The notes beneath the pieces were generated by a model. It was not told the origin of the DNA and searched no databases. It saw only the letters and a list, made by a program, of their open reading frames with translations. From the NCBI GenBank assembly GCA_000149265.1, contig CH003410.1, forward strand, positions 858,805 to 922,804: DNA of 64,000 bases, in the 5' to 3' direction. This DNA comes from Ciona savignyi (taxonomy: Eukaryota > Chordata > Ascidiacea > Phlebobranchia > Cionidae). Both the position numbers and the translations under genes were made by a program. Shown piece after piece: positions 1-11,400 of this stretch (positions are counted from its first letter, which is position 1; every line of letters begins with the position of its first letter).

Positions 1-386
1 TTGGATAAAGAAGTTCTTGAAGTTGCACTTGATGTACTGGGTTGATCACTATGTTTAAAATCATAATCAGAAAAATTTAAAATTGTTGGAACTGTATTTT
101 TCACCAAGTGGTTTGTTTTCATCATCTTGGCTACTCCATTGGAGTCAAATACAATTTTACTATGATAATCCTTGTCACAAATATGTGCACTACACACTTC
201 GGTTCTTTTTCCAGGTAGTTTAGAACGCTTGCATTGTTGTATCCATTGCTTCAACCGTTTTTTGTTGTTGTGAGGAAATCGATGGAAGAGCACAGGTGGA
301 TTGGAATTTCGTGTGCTGTAATAGGAATTTGTACATCTTGGAGCAAAACAATATACTCCAATCACTCTTTCTTCCTTCTCAGTGGC
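1..386 (-). CDS. THAP-domain protein, partial exon
   Basis: The minus strand is open from 386 to the left edge and reads as most of a THAP zinc finger (C2CH DNA-binding domain of transposase-derived transcription factors). Visible in order: YCFAPRCTN (first Cys pair plus Asn), LFHRFPHNNKKRLKQW (the F-x-FP and W core), KRTEVCSAHICDKDYHS (the CSxHF-like Cys/His pair, with Ile for Phe) and VKNTVPTILNF (the closing AVPTIF-like motif). A Ser/Thr-rich stretch follows and continues past position 1. No in-frame ATG lies between the stop at 387-389 and the domain, so the start is probably in an upstream exon. It could be a cellular THAP gene or a P-element-type transposase remnant; the frame is intact here. 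Confidence 0.8.
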
Positions 387-1528
387 TTAACTTTAGGCAT
401 TTTACAATATCTAATAAAAAGAACTAAATTAGAAATGTGGTATATTCTTATTAACTTATTTGGGTAGTTAAGTAAAGATCTATTATATATATTCTTCACT
501 TACTTATCTGAGTGCTTGCTGTGTACTTATTGTCAGACTACACATCAGCTACTCAACTGTGGATTAACTGTTTTTTGCAATAAGTGGTATTCTCAACCAG
601 TAGGCTAATGCTCAGTTTCAATAACAGCAGACATTAAATGCACCACATACACAACAGCAAAACATTATACAAACAGCCAAGGTAAACCATGAAAGAAATA
701 GGCTTTTCCCACCGCATAGTCTAGCCTTTGCCTAATGGCTGGTTTATTTCTATAAATTGCTGGCAGTTACAGTTTAATGCATTCTGTTATAGTTTTCTTG
801 TTCTGTTTTCACTTTTATTATTTATGATATAAATTGCTAAGACTTATTATTCTAAAGTCATTTAAATACGAGACCTGTATACCTCAGCATTCAGCTTAGG
901 TCCAGGATCGTGCAGGCCTTAATGACCGCGCTTAAAGTAAGCTGTCACCATGTACATTTGGTTCAGTAAGACTATATGACAAGTGTTATGCTAAGTCTCC
1001 ATAATAAAAACGAAAATACAACGCTCCTGCAGGCGCTTCTGTTACTAATTCACCTCTAAACTGACACATGATTGTATACAATGCATATAGGCACGAAATC
1101 TCAACAACGTCAGTGACGTAATACGGGAAATCCCCTAACATAAAATGAAATACATATTTGCTCATAACTCTTTAACCAAAAAATATTGGAAGAAACTGAT
1201 TTGATTTTTGAAATCAGCGTATTTTTTTCCATTTATTAAGATATTCTTAAAATTGACTTCAGTTCCCCTTTAAAATAAATGCTACGTTAAAAGGACTAGT
1301 CATTAAGTCCATTTTAAACGACACACTGTATATGAATCGGTCATATTATTGTCTTGGCTACATGGTTGTTAGGACTATGTGTAGTCAGATTTGGGTTACC
1401 TCAATGAAACCAATCTTATTTAAAAAAAAAAAATTTATAGCACGGCCTTGAATGCAGCAAAGAACTGAATCTGTCAGGGTTGTTTAAGAATTAATACCAA
1501 TTTGTACTGTGCCATATTCCAGCCTTTA

Positions 1529-2522
<994 letters not shown>

Positions 2523-2780
2523 TGTTTTACGAATATTCTACTTAAATAAATTAATATAAATCTATTTGATCAAATATTATAGTGATATGTTGTCAAACAA
2601 ATACACCTTTTCGGTACTAGTATTTTAAACCTACTGTTGTGGGGTAAAATACAACAAAGGCTCAAGTACAGAACATCTATGATAAAAGGCAATTTAACCC
2701 AAGTCGTGGAAGAAGGATTAGAAAAAAAAGAAAGTGTTACCAGAGATATTTAAACCGGCCACTAAATAGGGTTTCAATTT

Positions 2781-2878
2781 AATACATATACCGACTCTTA
2801 TACAAAAAACGGTCCTGGTGACGAGCCCACCATGGGTCCGAAACTAGGCTCAGTTAAAAAAAAAAAAAAAAAAAAAAA
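2781..2878 (+). repeat. Poly-A-tailed tRNA-derived SINE, 3' part
   Basis: The copy carries ATACATATACCGACTC, GACGAGCCCACCATGG and a box B-like GGTCCGAAACTAGG, followed by about 20 A. It matches the copies at 5319-5443 (reverse) and 35739-35855. The 5' half with box A is missing or diverged. Confidence 0.75.
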
Positions 2879-4146
2879 TCAACGTTATTTTTCTAAAGAA
2901 ATATATAATTTTGTGCGACTCCATAAAGAAAATCTAGACATTTTATTTAAAAATTTAAAACTAAAATTTTCCAAAATCAAAAGCCAAATACTACGCAAAC
3001 ATTTGACGGGTTCCACAAGAACGATTCGACAGGATAAATACCGATAAAACATCAAAATATCTTGTCATATATTATGATTGGCATGTGTTAATTATGCCTA
3101 AAAAAATACAGAAATTGGCTAAGGGATTATGATAACTTACCCAAACAAATTTCTAATACGTAAGTAGCGAAGCATTTTTGCAAGACAATAAAAATAACAC
3201 GGTATATTTTCGGCTGAAAGGCGCCGCACTAAACCACCAGACTAACCGGTCGGACAAATATTCAAATGTTCGTATTTTTAGGTCTAAAATGTGGGTTTTG
3301 CCAACTTGCCATACAGTAAGGGTGAGATAACATGACGGCTTCCTGAGTGTGTACCTTATAAACGTGGTAAGCTGACAACTGATCGTGTGGTAATGCAACC
3401 TGTTTTTTTGAGTACGAGGATAAACTTTAATATTCTGCATTTTATTCTAAAACCCTGCATTTATTTTATAACCTCCAATGCTAAAAAAGAGAGATAACCA
3501 ACAGGGTTTAAACTTAAAACATTTCGGAAATTTTCATCACAAGTTTTAGATGTGTGTTTAAATGATTTGCTCCAAAGAAAGTCCTCATCATTTCTAAGAC
3601 TGATTCGAGCATAATTTGTCACCAGCGTTTTATATTGAAAAGAGCTATCGCCTACAATCGGGTTATCACTTACAGGAACCATAACTAGCATAGTCGAGAT
3701 GTAAACAAATTTTTAAATGTTAAATATTAAATGGGATAAAATTCTCTTTTAATTAGTTTAAAGTGCGTAATATTAAATCGCTTAGGCAATCAAGCTCTCT
3801 TAATTTTATTTACTGATTAAAAAATGTTGGCTCACATTTAGGTATGACACAATAAAACAAACAAATTCTGGCTAATGGTGCGTTTTATATAGAATGCTCC
3901 CCACAATTGAGAGATTATTTTACTAGAAGTAGTTTCTTAAATTTGATAAACTCGTCGAGACATTACTTTAGTTTTTGTGATTTTTGTAGTGCAACACACA
4001 ATGTTGCGTATTTTAAAAGATAATGCATTTATGCGTTTTTAAATTAATGAACATTGCAGCGCCGTCTGTATAGCATACATGTCTTAAGTTACAAAGTCTA
4101 TATTTTGCAATACGCATCGGAGAGGAAGGATTTGAAACTTATAAGA

Positions 4147-4313
4147 TGGGGTGGGCAACTTCTCTAGTAAGCGGGCCAGTTGTGGAAAAATGAAGTCCTT
4201 GGTGGGCCGGATTATTACATGAATAGTATTCATTATGTTAATTACAGGGTATGGTTAGATAGGTCTGCGGGCCGGTCAAATTCTCTTCACAGGCTGTATG
4301 TTGCCCATGCCTG
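4147..4313. mobile_element. Small hAT-type MITE
   Basis: 167 bp ending in GTTGCCCATGCCTG, with a left end containing GGGTGGGCAAC. It is flanked by near-identical octamers, TTATAAGA (4139-4146) and TTATAAGG (4314-4321), fitting an 8-bp hAT target duplication. A related copy with the same internal GTATGGTTAGAT and GCGGGCCGGTCAAA segments lies at 62713-62906. Confidence 0.65.
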
Positions 4314-4825
4314 TTATAAGGTGTAGCTGCGCGAATCTGACATAACAATATTATACTTTTACTACTAAACACGAATCACTAGTTTAGTTTGGTAAATTAA
4401 GGACCCATCAGCTATAGGCCTAGTTGCAGAAATAAGGTTGCAATAACAACAAATAACGCAGTAGTGACCCATCAGTTTCTGCTTGCAGAGAATAAACTAT
4501 ACACACAATGTAGCTTATAAAGCATACCGATTGTAGTTAAGGACCCTGCTTGCAAAAACATATTGCGTACGATATGTGTTCAACAAATAGTACCAGTTGA
4601 TATTTCAGTAAAGCATTTATTTTTTTATGTTATACCATACCTACCACACGTTTCTTTAAACTTTGAAGCAAATTGCCGCATGTATATTTATTGGTTTTAC
4701 CTAACAAGCAATCTTGTTGACGAAAATAAAATTATAATCAAAATTATTTTTTTATTTTTCGCGAAGAAAATAATGATGAACAATAAGTGACCTCTATGCG
4801 AAATCGAATGGTTGTTTTTATAGGA

Positions 4826-5098
4826 TAAGATAGGATATTCATGTTTATCCCCGTGAATGGGAAAACCAAGGGGGTTAGCCTATCACACAGGCAATCGTCA
4901 GATCACCTCGCGCCCATCGTCTGGTTACCGGAGCTATTGTAGTGTGTTGTATATGATAGACACTTTCCTTCAATTTGGTAGAATCCATTAATCTGCTGGG
5001 TTTAGGCAATGTCCGTAAAGTGCCTTGACCAAGGACACAACCGACTAGTTGGCGACCAGTTTCGCACCTGCAACCTTTCGAAAAGGCGACGCACTAAC
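4826..5098 (-). repeat. AGGAT-tailed tRNA-derived SINE
   Basis: Reverse copy. It starts with the AGGATA tail and CCGTGAATGGGAAAACC and ends in the tRNA-like head with box B (complement of GGTTGCAGGTGCGAAACTGG). Same family as the reference copy at 46978-47273. Confidence 0.85.
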
Positions 5099-5318
5099 CC
5101 CATTAATTCCTTAGTTTCAGACGATGTCTGTACTTGTCGTGTCCAAGATCATAGGCGTCCAGCCAGCGGATAGTTTCGACGCAACGACGTTACGGCTGCA
5201 GGCAGACCAACAACGCTTTTCCAATAGAGATATCCGTCTGGTCATTAACTGGAATACCAGTAGTACTTTTTTATACTTGGGTTTCTCTAGAACTTTATCA
5301 ATGCGATAAAACCCAACT

Positions 5319-5443
5319 TTTTTTCTTTTTTTCCACTGAGCCAAGTTTCGAACCCATGGTGGGCTCGTTACTAGGACCGTTTTTTTGTATGAGAGTCGGT
5401 ATATGTATCGGTCGCGTTAACCATTTGGCAACACGACCGTACA
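5319..5443 (-). repeat. Poly-A-tailed tRNA-derived SINE
   Basis: Reverse copy with a T-rich start (the poly-A tail), the complement of GGGTTCGAAACTTGGCTC (box B) and the complement of CAAATGGTTAACGCGACC (box A region). The spacing of the two boxes fits a tRNA with a long variable arm. Confidence 0.8.
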
Positions 5444-5633
5444 ATAAAACCCAACTTAGCCATTGCGTGTTTAGCATAAAAACAAAAAATGTCCCCAGTA
5501 CAGAGATGTGACGTGCATGACTGCTTTTGCAGATGATTGACAGGATAGTAAATTGCACTTATTTATTGGGCGATGGTTTGTTTGCATTCGAAAGTGCTGC
5601 GAGTGTTAAACGAAAAATCTAGCATTTACACTG

Positions 5634-7760
5634 ATGGGTTGCTGTCCGAAATTAGATTTTATCGTGGGACCAGCAATACTTATATATCTTGCCACTGCAA
5701 TTACTGAAATCGTATCATCCGTACCAGTCGGTCTCCTTCAGGTATGTCATTGTAGATTTGGACAGGATATTCATATTTATCCTCATGAATGCGAAAACGC
5801 AAGAGGCATAACCATACCGGCAATCTTTAGATTACCTCTCGCCCAACGTCGGGTTACCAACTATTACATATCTTGTGTATGATTCAGACCTTCTTTTAAT
5901 TTAGTAAAACTCATCATTTCACTATGTTCATGCAATATCTGTTAAGTGCCTTATAAATTCTGATTTGACTTACTAGTGTAACTAACATAACCTTGGATAA
6001 CTCCATCAATATTTTCAGGACGACTTCAAAGGCAGTTGTGTGTTCTCAGCCCAACTGGACTATGTTCCAGCCCCAAACAACTCTTTTGTTGTCTTAAAGT
6101 TCGGAGCAAAAAGTGCGTGTCAGTTCTGCACTTACCTGACTATATTCACCGTCTTATTTCCCCTCATCTATGGCAGCTACTCTCTTTACGCACTGTACAA
6201 ATCGATTGAAAATGCGTAAGTGATGATTATTAAATCATAGGGTAATAAACTCTGTCCCAGTAGCTTGGTAAGTTAGCGCATCAAATTGAAACCATGAAGG
6301 TGTAAAATCGAAACTGTTCACTTTTATGTTTGCTGTGTGCTTGGGCAATGCACCGTGTAGGCGTCACTTGCACCTAGTAAATAAACATCATTGTGGTAAA
6401 ACTGAAATAATGTTATCGAAAGGTTGCAGGTGCGAAACTGGTCGCTAGCTAGTCGGTTGTGTCCTTGGGCAAGGGACTTTAAGGACATTGCCTGAACCCA
6501 GTGGATTAATGGGTTCTACCAAATTGAAAGGAATTGTATATTATACACAAGGGTGATCTAACGATTGCCCGTGTGTTAAAAGAGGTGATCTAAGGATTGC
6601 CCGTGTAACCCCCTTGACTTGGTTTGTGTTAACCCCCATGGTTTTCACATGGATAAACATGAATACTCCACCTATCCTATTATCCTGTCCTAAGCACTAT
6701 TCAAATATTAGTAATTTTCAGATCTCAAATGTGGGTGTTGCCGGCTATGATGGTAAACGTTCTGCTGTTTGTGCTCAAATTCATCAGCTCATGCATCTTG
6801 AGCGTTGGGTTTTCGGAGCTCTGTAATTCTGTCACCAAATCTAAGGACATTAAGTAAATACGATGTTTTGAATCTAGGCGACAAACACAAGTTGCAATAA
6901 CAGTAAAACTTCTTTTATTACAGAACTTGTAGTGTTGGCCAAAGTAAAACATGGCTTCATGGAGGTCTTGGAAAGCTGACAGGTTCTCATTATGACACAT
7001 ACCTTAAAACCGCGCAGGTACGAGGTTACTAGTAATCAGTTCCTAAAATTAAGCCATAAAGCTGCATCCTTGCCTTTAAAATTGCAACCATTCAGTGTAC
7101 TAAAAATCACAATCACACTGAATATTTACTCAAGATTACATACCCAATTACCCACATGGAAAAAACAGTTTTATTCTGTTAGTAACACCTATGTTGAGAT
7201 TGTTACCCCACTCATGGCGTTAAAGCAAACACTATTATATCTAAACCGTTGCCCGACGGGTTAATCTGGTGGTTTAGTGCGTCACCTTTCAGCCGAAGGG
7301 TTGCAAGTTCGAAACTGGCAGCTAGCTCGTCGGTTGTGTCCTTGCGAAAGGCACTTAACGGACATTGCCTGAACCCAGCGGATTAATGGGTTCGACCATA
7401 TTGAAGGAACATGGCTATCATACAACACAATAGCTCCGGTAACCCGACGGTGGGCGCGAGGGGATCCGACAATTGCCTGTGTGTTAACCCCCTTGGGTTT
7501 CCCATTCACTGAAAAAAACATCCTAATCTTAATATCGGAATTAATTTCTCCAGAGTGCATCTTGGTTCTGTGTATTCGAGTGGTTCCTTCTGTCCATTCT
7601 CTCATTCCTCCACTACCGTCGCAACATGAAACTAAGGTCTTCAGGGGAAGTTATGAGAGACCCATCAGGGTTCAACTCCTCCGATACTGCGGGGGTGGTT
7701 TCCAATGAGGTTTTGCCTGGGTCAACTGGAGTAATCAACCCCAACTATTCAGGGAAATAA
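5634..7760 (+). CDS. TMEM179/TMEM179B-family four-pass membrane protein
   Basis: Five exons with consistent phases: 5634-5741, 6019-6215, 6722-6853, 6924-7017, 7554-7760, giving 245 aa; every intron is GT/AG. Transmembrane segments: exon 1 (IVGPAILIYLATAITEIV), exon 2 (CTYLTIFTVLFPLIYGSY), exon 3 (MVNVLLFVLKFISSCIL), exon 5 (WFCVFEWFLLSILSFL). Family features are DDFKGSC after the first segment, SSCILSVGFSELCNSVTK at the end of the third, and a Cys-containing loop before ASWF at the fourth. The molecular function of this family is not established. Introns 2 and 4 carry AGGAT-tailed SINEs. The assignment rests on remembered TMEM179 and TMEM179B patterns; which paralogue is unclear. Confidence 0.85.
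5762..5960 (-). repeat. AGGAT-tailed SINE, partial
   Basis: Reverse copy in intron 1 of the TMEM179-like gene. The tail side (GGACAGGATATTCATATTTA) and middle are clear; the tRNA-like head is lost. Confidence 0.7.
6412..6695 (+). repeat. AGGAT-tailed SINE with internal duplication
   Basis: Forward copy in intron 2 of the TMEM179-like gene. It has the box B segment and body, then a duplicated GGTGATCTAAxGATTGCCCGTG segment, and ends in CCTATCCTATTATCCTGTCC about 30 bp before the exon 3 acceptor. Confidence 0.75.
7250..7532 (+). repeat. AGGAT-tailed SINE
   Basis: Forward copy in intron 4 of the TMEM179-like gene. The head (GTTTAGTGCGTCACC, then a box B variant GCAAGTTCGAAACTGG) and the body are present. 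It ends about 20 bp before the exon 5 acceptor region. Confidence 0.8.
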
Positions 7761-8436
7761 CCGATATCGATTTTATCAGAAGTGATTTGAAGTGAATGTT
7801 TTTTTAATCCCGGTTTTGTAATTGTTTTAAATAACTAGTATTATCCAGGTGTTATTAATGTATTCAAAACCTTAATCAGTTAAAAATCTATTTTATTTTA
7901 TATATATATATATATATATATTATCATTATATTATATTGCTTATTACTCATCTATGTATATTTCTTACCTTATGATTTTATTAAAAAGTGCAATTTTTTA
8001 ATGATTTTGTATTTATACCATATTACCTTATTATTAATGCCTTCATTATAAGTTTCAACCCTTAATTGCAAAAAGTGATTTATTATGCTCATTTCTCTAT
8101 ACAATGGTGTTTATTTTATCATAGAACTGCAATATGACAGTGACACAAGAAGTAATGGGATTTAAAAAATCGCAAGAATTATGATAATTGACGTCTTCCT
8201 ATTACATAGCAACTCAGGATAATTATTGTGTATTACCAATTTTCATACCTGCAATACTATTTCGAAAAGCAATAAATCATGTTAACAAACAACTTGGTCT
8301 TACCTTTCTGCAATGAAATGTTTGAAAACTAGTAATGAAACACAAAGTGTTCATTTTAAGGCAGTATAGTAGCATTAAATAAAGCTAGAAAATTTAACAA
8401 ATATTTCTATGAAAAACAATGGTGTGTAAGGTCCTT
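7761..8436. other. Convergent intergenic spacer
   Basis: Tail-to-tail gap between the TMEM179-like gene (+) and the VRK gene (-). Very AT-rich, with a TA dinucleotide run at about 7899-7921. No gene seen. Confidence 0.6.
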
Positions 8437-11400
8437 CTATCTTCTGGATTGAGCCTTTTTCAGGGAGGGTGTAGTCTGTGTGCACGAGTCAGCTTTTGGT
8501 ACGTTCACTTTGCGCTTTCGTTTGAACACTGAAGTTAAAAAGGGATTTTATATATATTATCGTAAGCCGGGTTCTTATTACAACAGATTAGTCAGAATAC
8601 ATTTTTATAGGATATAAAACCAAGGGGGTTAACACACGAGCAATTTTCAGAACACCTTGTGCCCACCGTCGTGTTACCTGAGCTATTTATTGCAGTGTGT
8701 TATGTATGCTCAACACAATCCTTTAATTTGGTAGAACCAATTAATCCACTGGGTTCAGGCAATGTCCGTTAAGTGCCTTGCCCATGGACACAACCGACTA
8801 GCTAGCGACCAGTTTCGTATCTGCAACCCTTGGATTGAAAGTCGACCCACTAAACCACCAGACTATTGGAAGACAGTAATACATGTAAGCCAAAGATAAT
8901 ACACCTGTAAGTCATAGAAATTAATTTCATGTTATCTCTATGTAATAGATAAATGGAATGTCAGGTTGTTATAATCATCTCGGCCACCACATTTCCCCCC
9001 GTTATACCATGGGTATTTACCTACGTGTTTTAACTACTGTAGTAGCGTTTTATCCTGCCTACTTGACTTAAAATAATCTTGCCATTTTCTTAAAACAGTA
9101 AAAAACAAACTAAAATCATAAGATCAGTTTCACCCGATTACTTACCGGGATGTTTCCCCACATGCTCTCCAGTCAAGGTGTCATTGTCGGTTAGTACGGG
9201 CACAACATGTAGAGGGGCCATGGAATAACGCGATTTCAACCTGCAGGGAACATTGCAAACACGTGACATCAATACTACAAAGTTAGTGGAAAACGCACAC
9301 CGTGCTCCACCATTACCTAGAAAGTTCTTTTATTTATTGATATCATATTCTAAGGCATAGTTTCTTTTGCTATTGTTTGTATGTTTAACTAATGCTACTG
9401 TTTATATTTTCAAGTAATGCTACTCTTAGGTATGTTGAAATAATGCTACTATTTCTATTTTATATGTTTAACTAATGCTATTGTTCATGTTTATTGTTAA
9501 GCGAGTAGCTATGTATTGACCATTGCAACTAAATTCAGAAAAATTTTATGAACTTGTGTTAAATGTGCTAGACATGCACTGGGATTTACTAACACTGGTC
9601 AAACGATGTACTGAATTCATTTAATGATAAATTTTGTTTAATACAGCAACCAAGGATAGGATAGCATATTTATGTTAATCTCCGTGAATGGGAAAACTAA
9701 GGGGGTTATCACACGGGCAATCGTCAGATTACTTCACGCCCACAATCGGGTTACCAGAGATATTGCATTGCGTTGTGTATGATTCACACGTTTCTCCAAT
9801 AAACGGCTGGGTTCAAGCAATGTCTGTTAAGTGCCTTGCCCATGGACACAACCGACTAGCTAGCGACCAGTTTTAAATCATAAAACTTTCGGTTGAAAGG
9901 CGTCGCTCTAAACCGCCAGAGTAACCGGCCGGACGATAAGGCACAGGGTAATCTAATAATTGCACATTTGATTATCCCCATTTTGTTTTCAAATGAGACA
10001 AAACACAAATGTCTCTTGTAACTCAACAATATTTTGAGCAAAGCTAATCCAACAAGCACATACTTTGTTGAAGTTCTTAAATTTTCTTTTAAGGGGGAAA
10101 CATGGGGTTTCAGACCAGGAATGATGGAGTTGGCTTCGTTTTTATCATGACTGGATTGTTTAGCAGAGCTGCTTTTTGCTTTACCTGAATCCTGCTTGGC
10201 AGGTCTTCTGAAAGTGGTTTGACCATAAAAATTGGGTGGACACTGGTTTTTATGGGGTGGATAGAACTTTATAAGGTTGTTATGTTGTTATCAAGTCTGC
10301 CAGTGCTGGAAAAGACAGCTGGAAGGCTATTTTGACATTTACGGTAAAATTTGTTAAGAAAAACAATTTGACATTTACTGCTGACACTTGTTCATAAAAA
10401 CAATAATTAGTCTTTTAAATTATTTGTTTTAAAAAAAGAAAAAAATAGACGTAATGTTTGGGGTGCCAGGGGTGCACTTGCCTCCCTAAAAAAACCTAAT
10501 TGTACACTAAAAATAAGTAGAATATAATTTATACTGGAAATTAAACGTAATAACCGTACCTTTAAAAAACAACAACTTTTTAGAAATAACAAAGAACATA
10601 CTTTCAGGTAACACATAAATATCTACTTTTTAGCAATTACACATACATACATACTTTAAATTGACATCCATACATACTTTTTAGCAATAACAACACATAC
10701 ATACATACACATTTATTAGCAATAACACATACAAACATAAAAACAACAAGTTTTCAGTAATAACAAAGAACATACTTGGATAAAATTCTTAAGCCTTCGT
10801 TAACAGGACCATGGGAATTAAGTCCGGGAATTATGGAGTTGGCCTTGTTTTCATCGTAGCTTGATTCCTTACTCGAGCTGTCTTTACTTGAAGTTTTTCG
10901 GGTTTTGCTCAAGCCTGATGTCTCTGGCTTTCTAAGGAATTTTAATGAAATTGATAAACATCAAACTTAATGGTATAAGATTAAGCACACACACAAAGTA
11001 TAATTTTAGGTTTACATGGCCACATAGCTATAAACCAGACATAGGACAAACTACAAACTTGACCCGCCCGATGTTATTGACATGTTACTAAATAGTGATT
11101 TCACATCTACATTTGTGCGTCACTTGCTAGATGTGAATGGCGGCTCCATCACTTGGCCTAGCAGTCTAAGAATGAAATAATTTTGGCCCCTGATTAAAAA
11201 AGTGTGCCCATTCCTGCTATACACTATCAGGGTTCTTTAGCAAAAAAGACTCTTAGATTAGGCTGTGTCCTTGGACATGGACAGTTAGCAGTCATTACCT
11301 GAACAAAGAAGATTATTGGGTTGTATAAAAACAAGGAACATCTTAACCATATACAACACACTGCAATAACTCAGGTAACCTGATTGTTGAAACAAAGTAA

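Larger units (their letters stand above)
2523..5633. other. Intergenic region between RBX1 and TMEM179-like
   Basis: About 3.1 kb between two divergently transcribed genes. It holds two poly-A-tailed SINEs (2781-2878 and 5319-5443), a small hAT-type MITE (4147-4313) and an AGGAT-tailed SINE (4826-5098). Nothing else was recognised. A GC-richer open stretch at 5117-5310 between two SINEs encodes nothing I can identify. Confidence 0.6.

Noticed and set aside
5117..5344. Open frames on both strands between two SINEs
   Set aside because: GC-richer and open, but no motif, splice context or family was recognised, and part of it overlaps the poly-A SINE.
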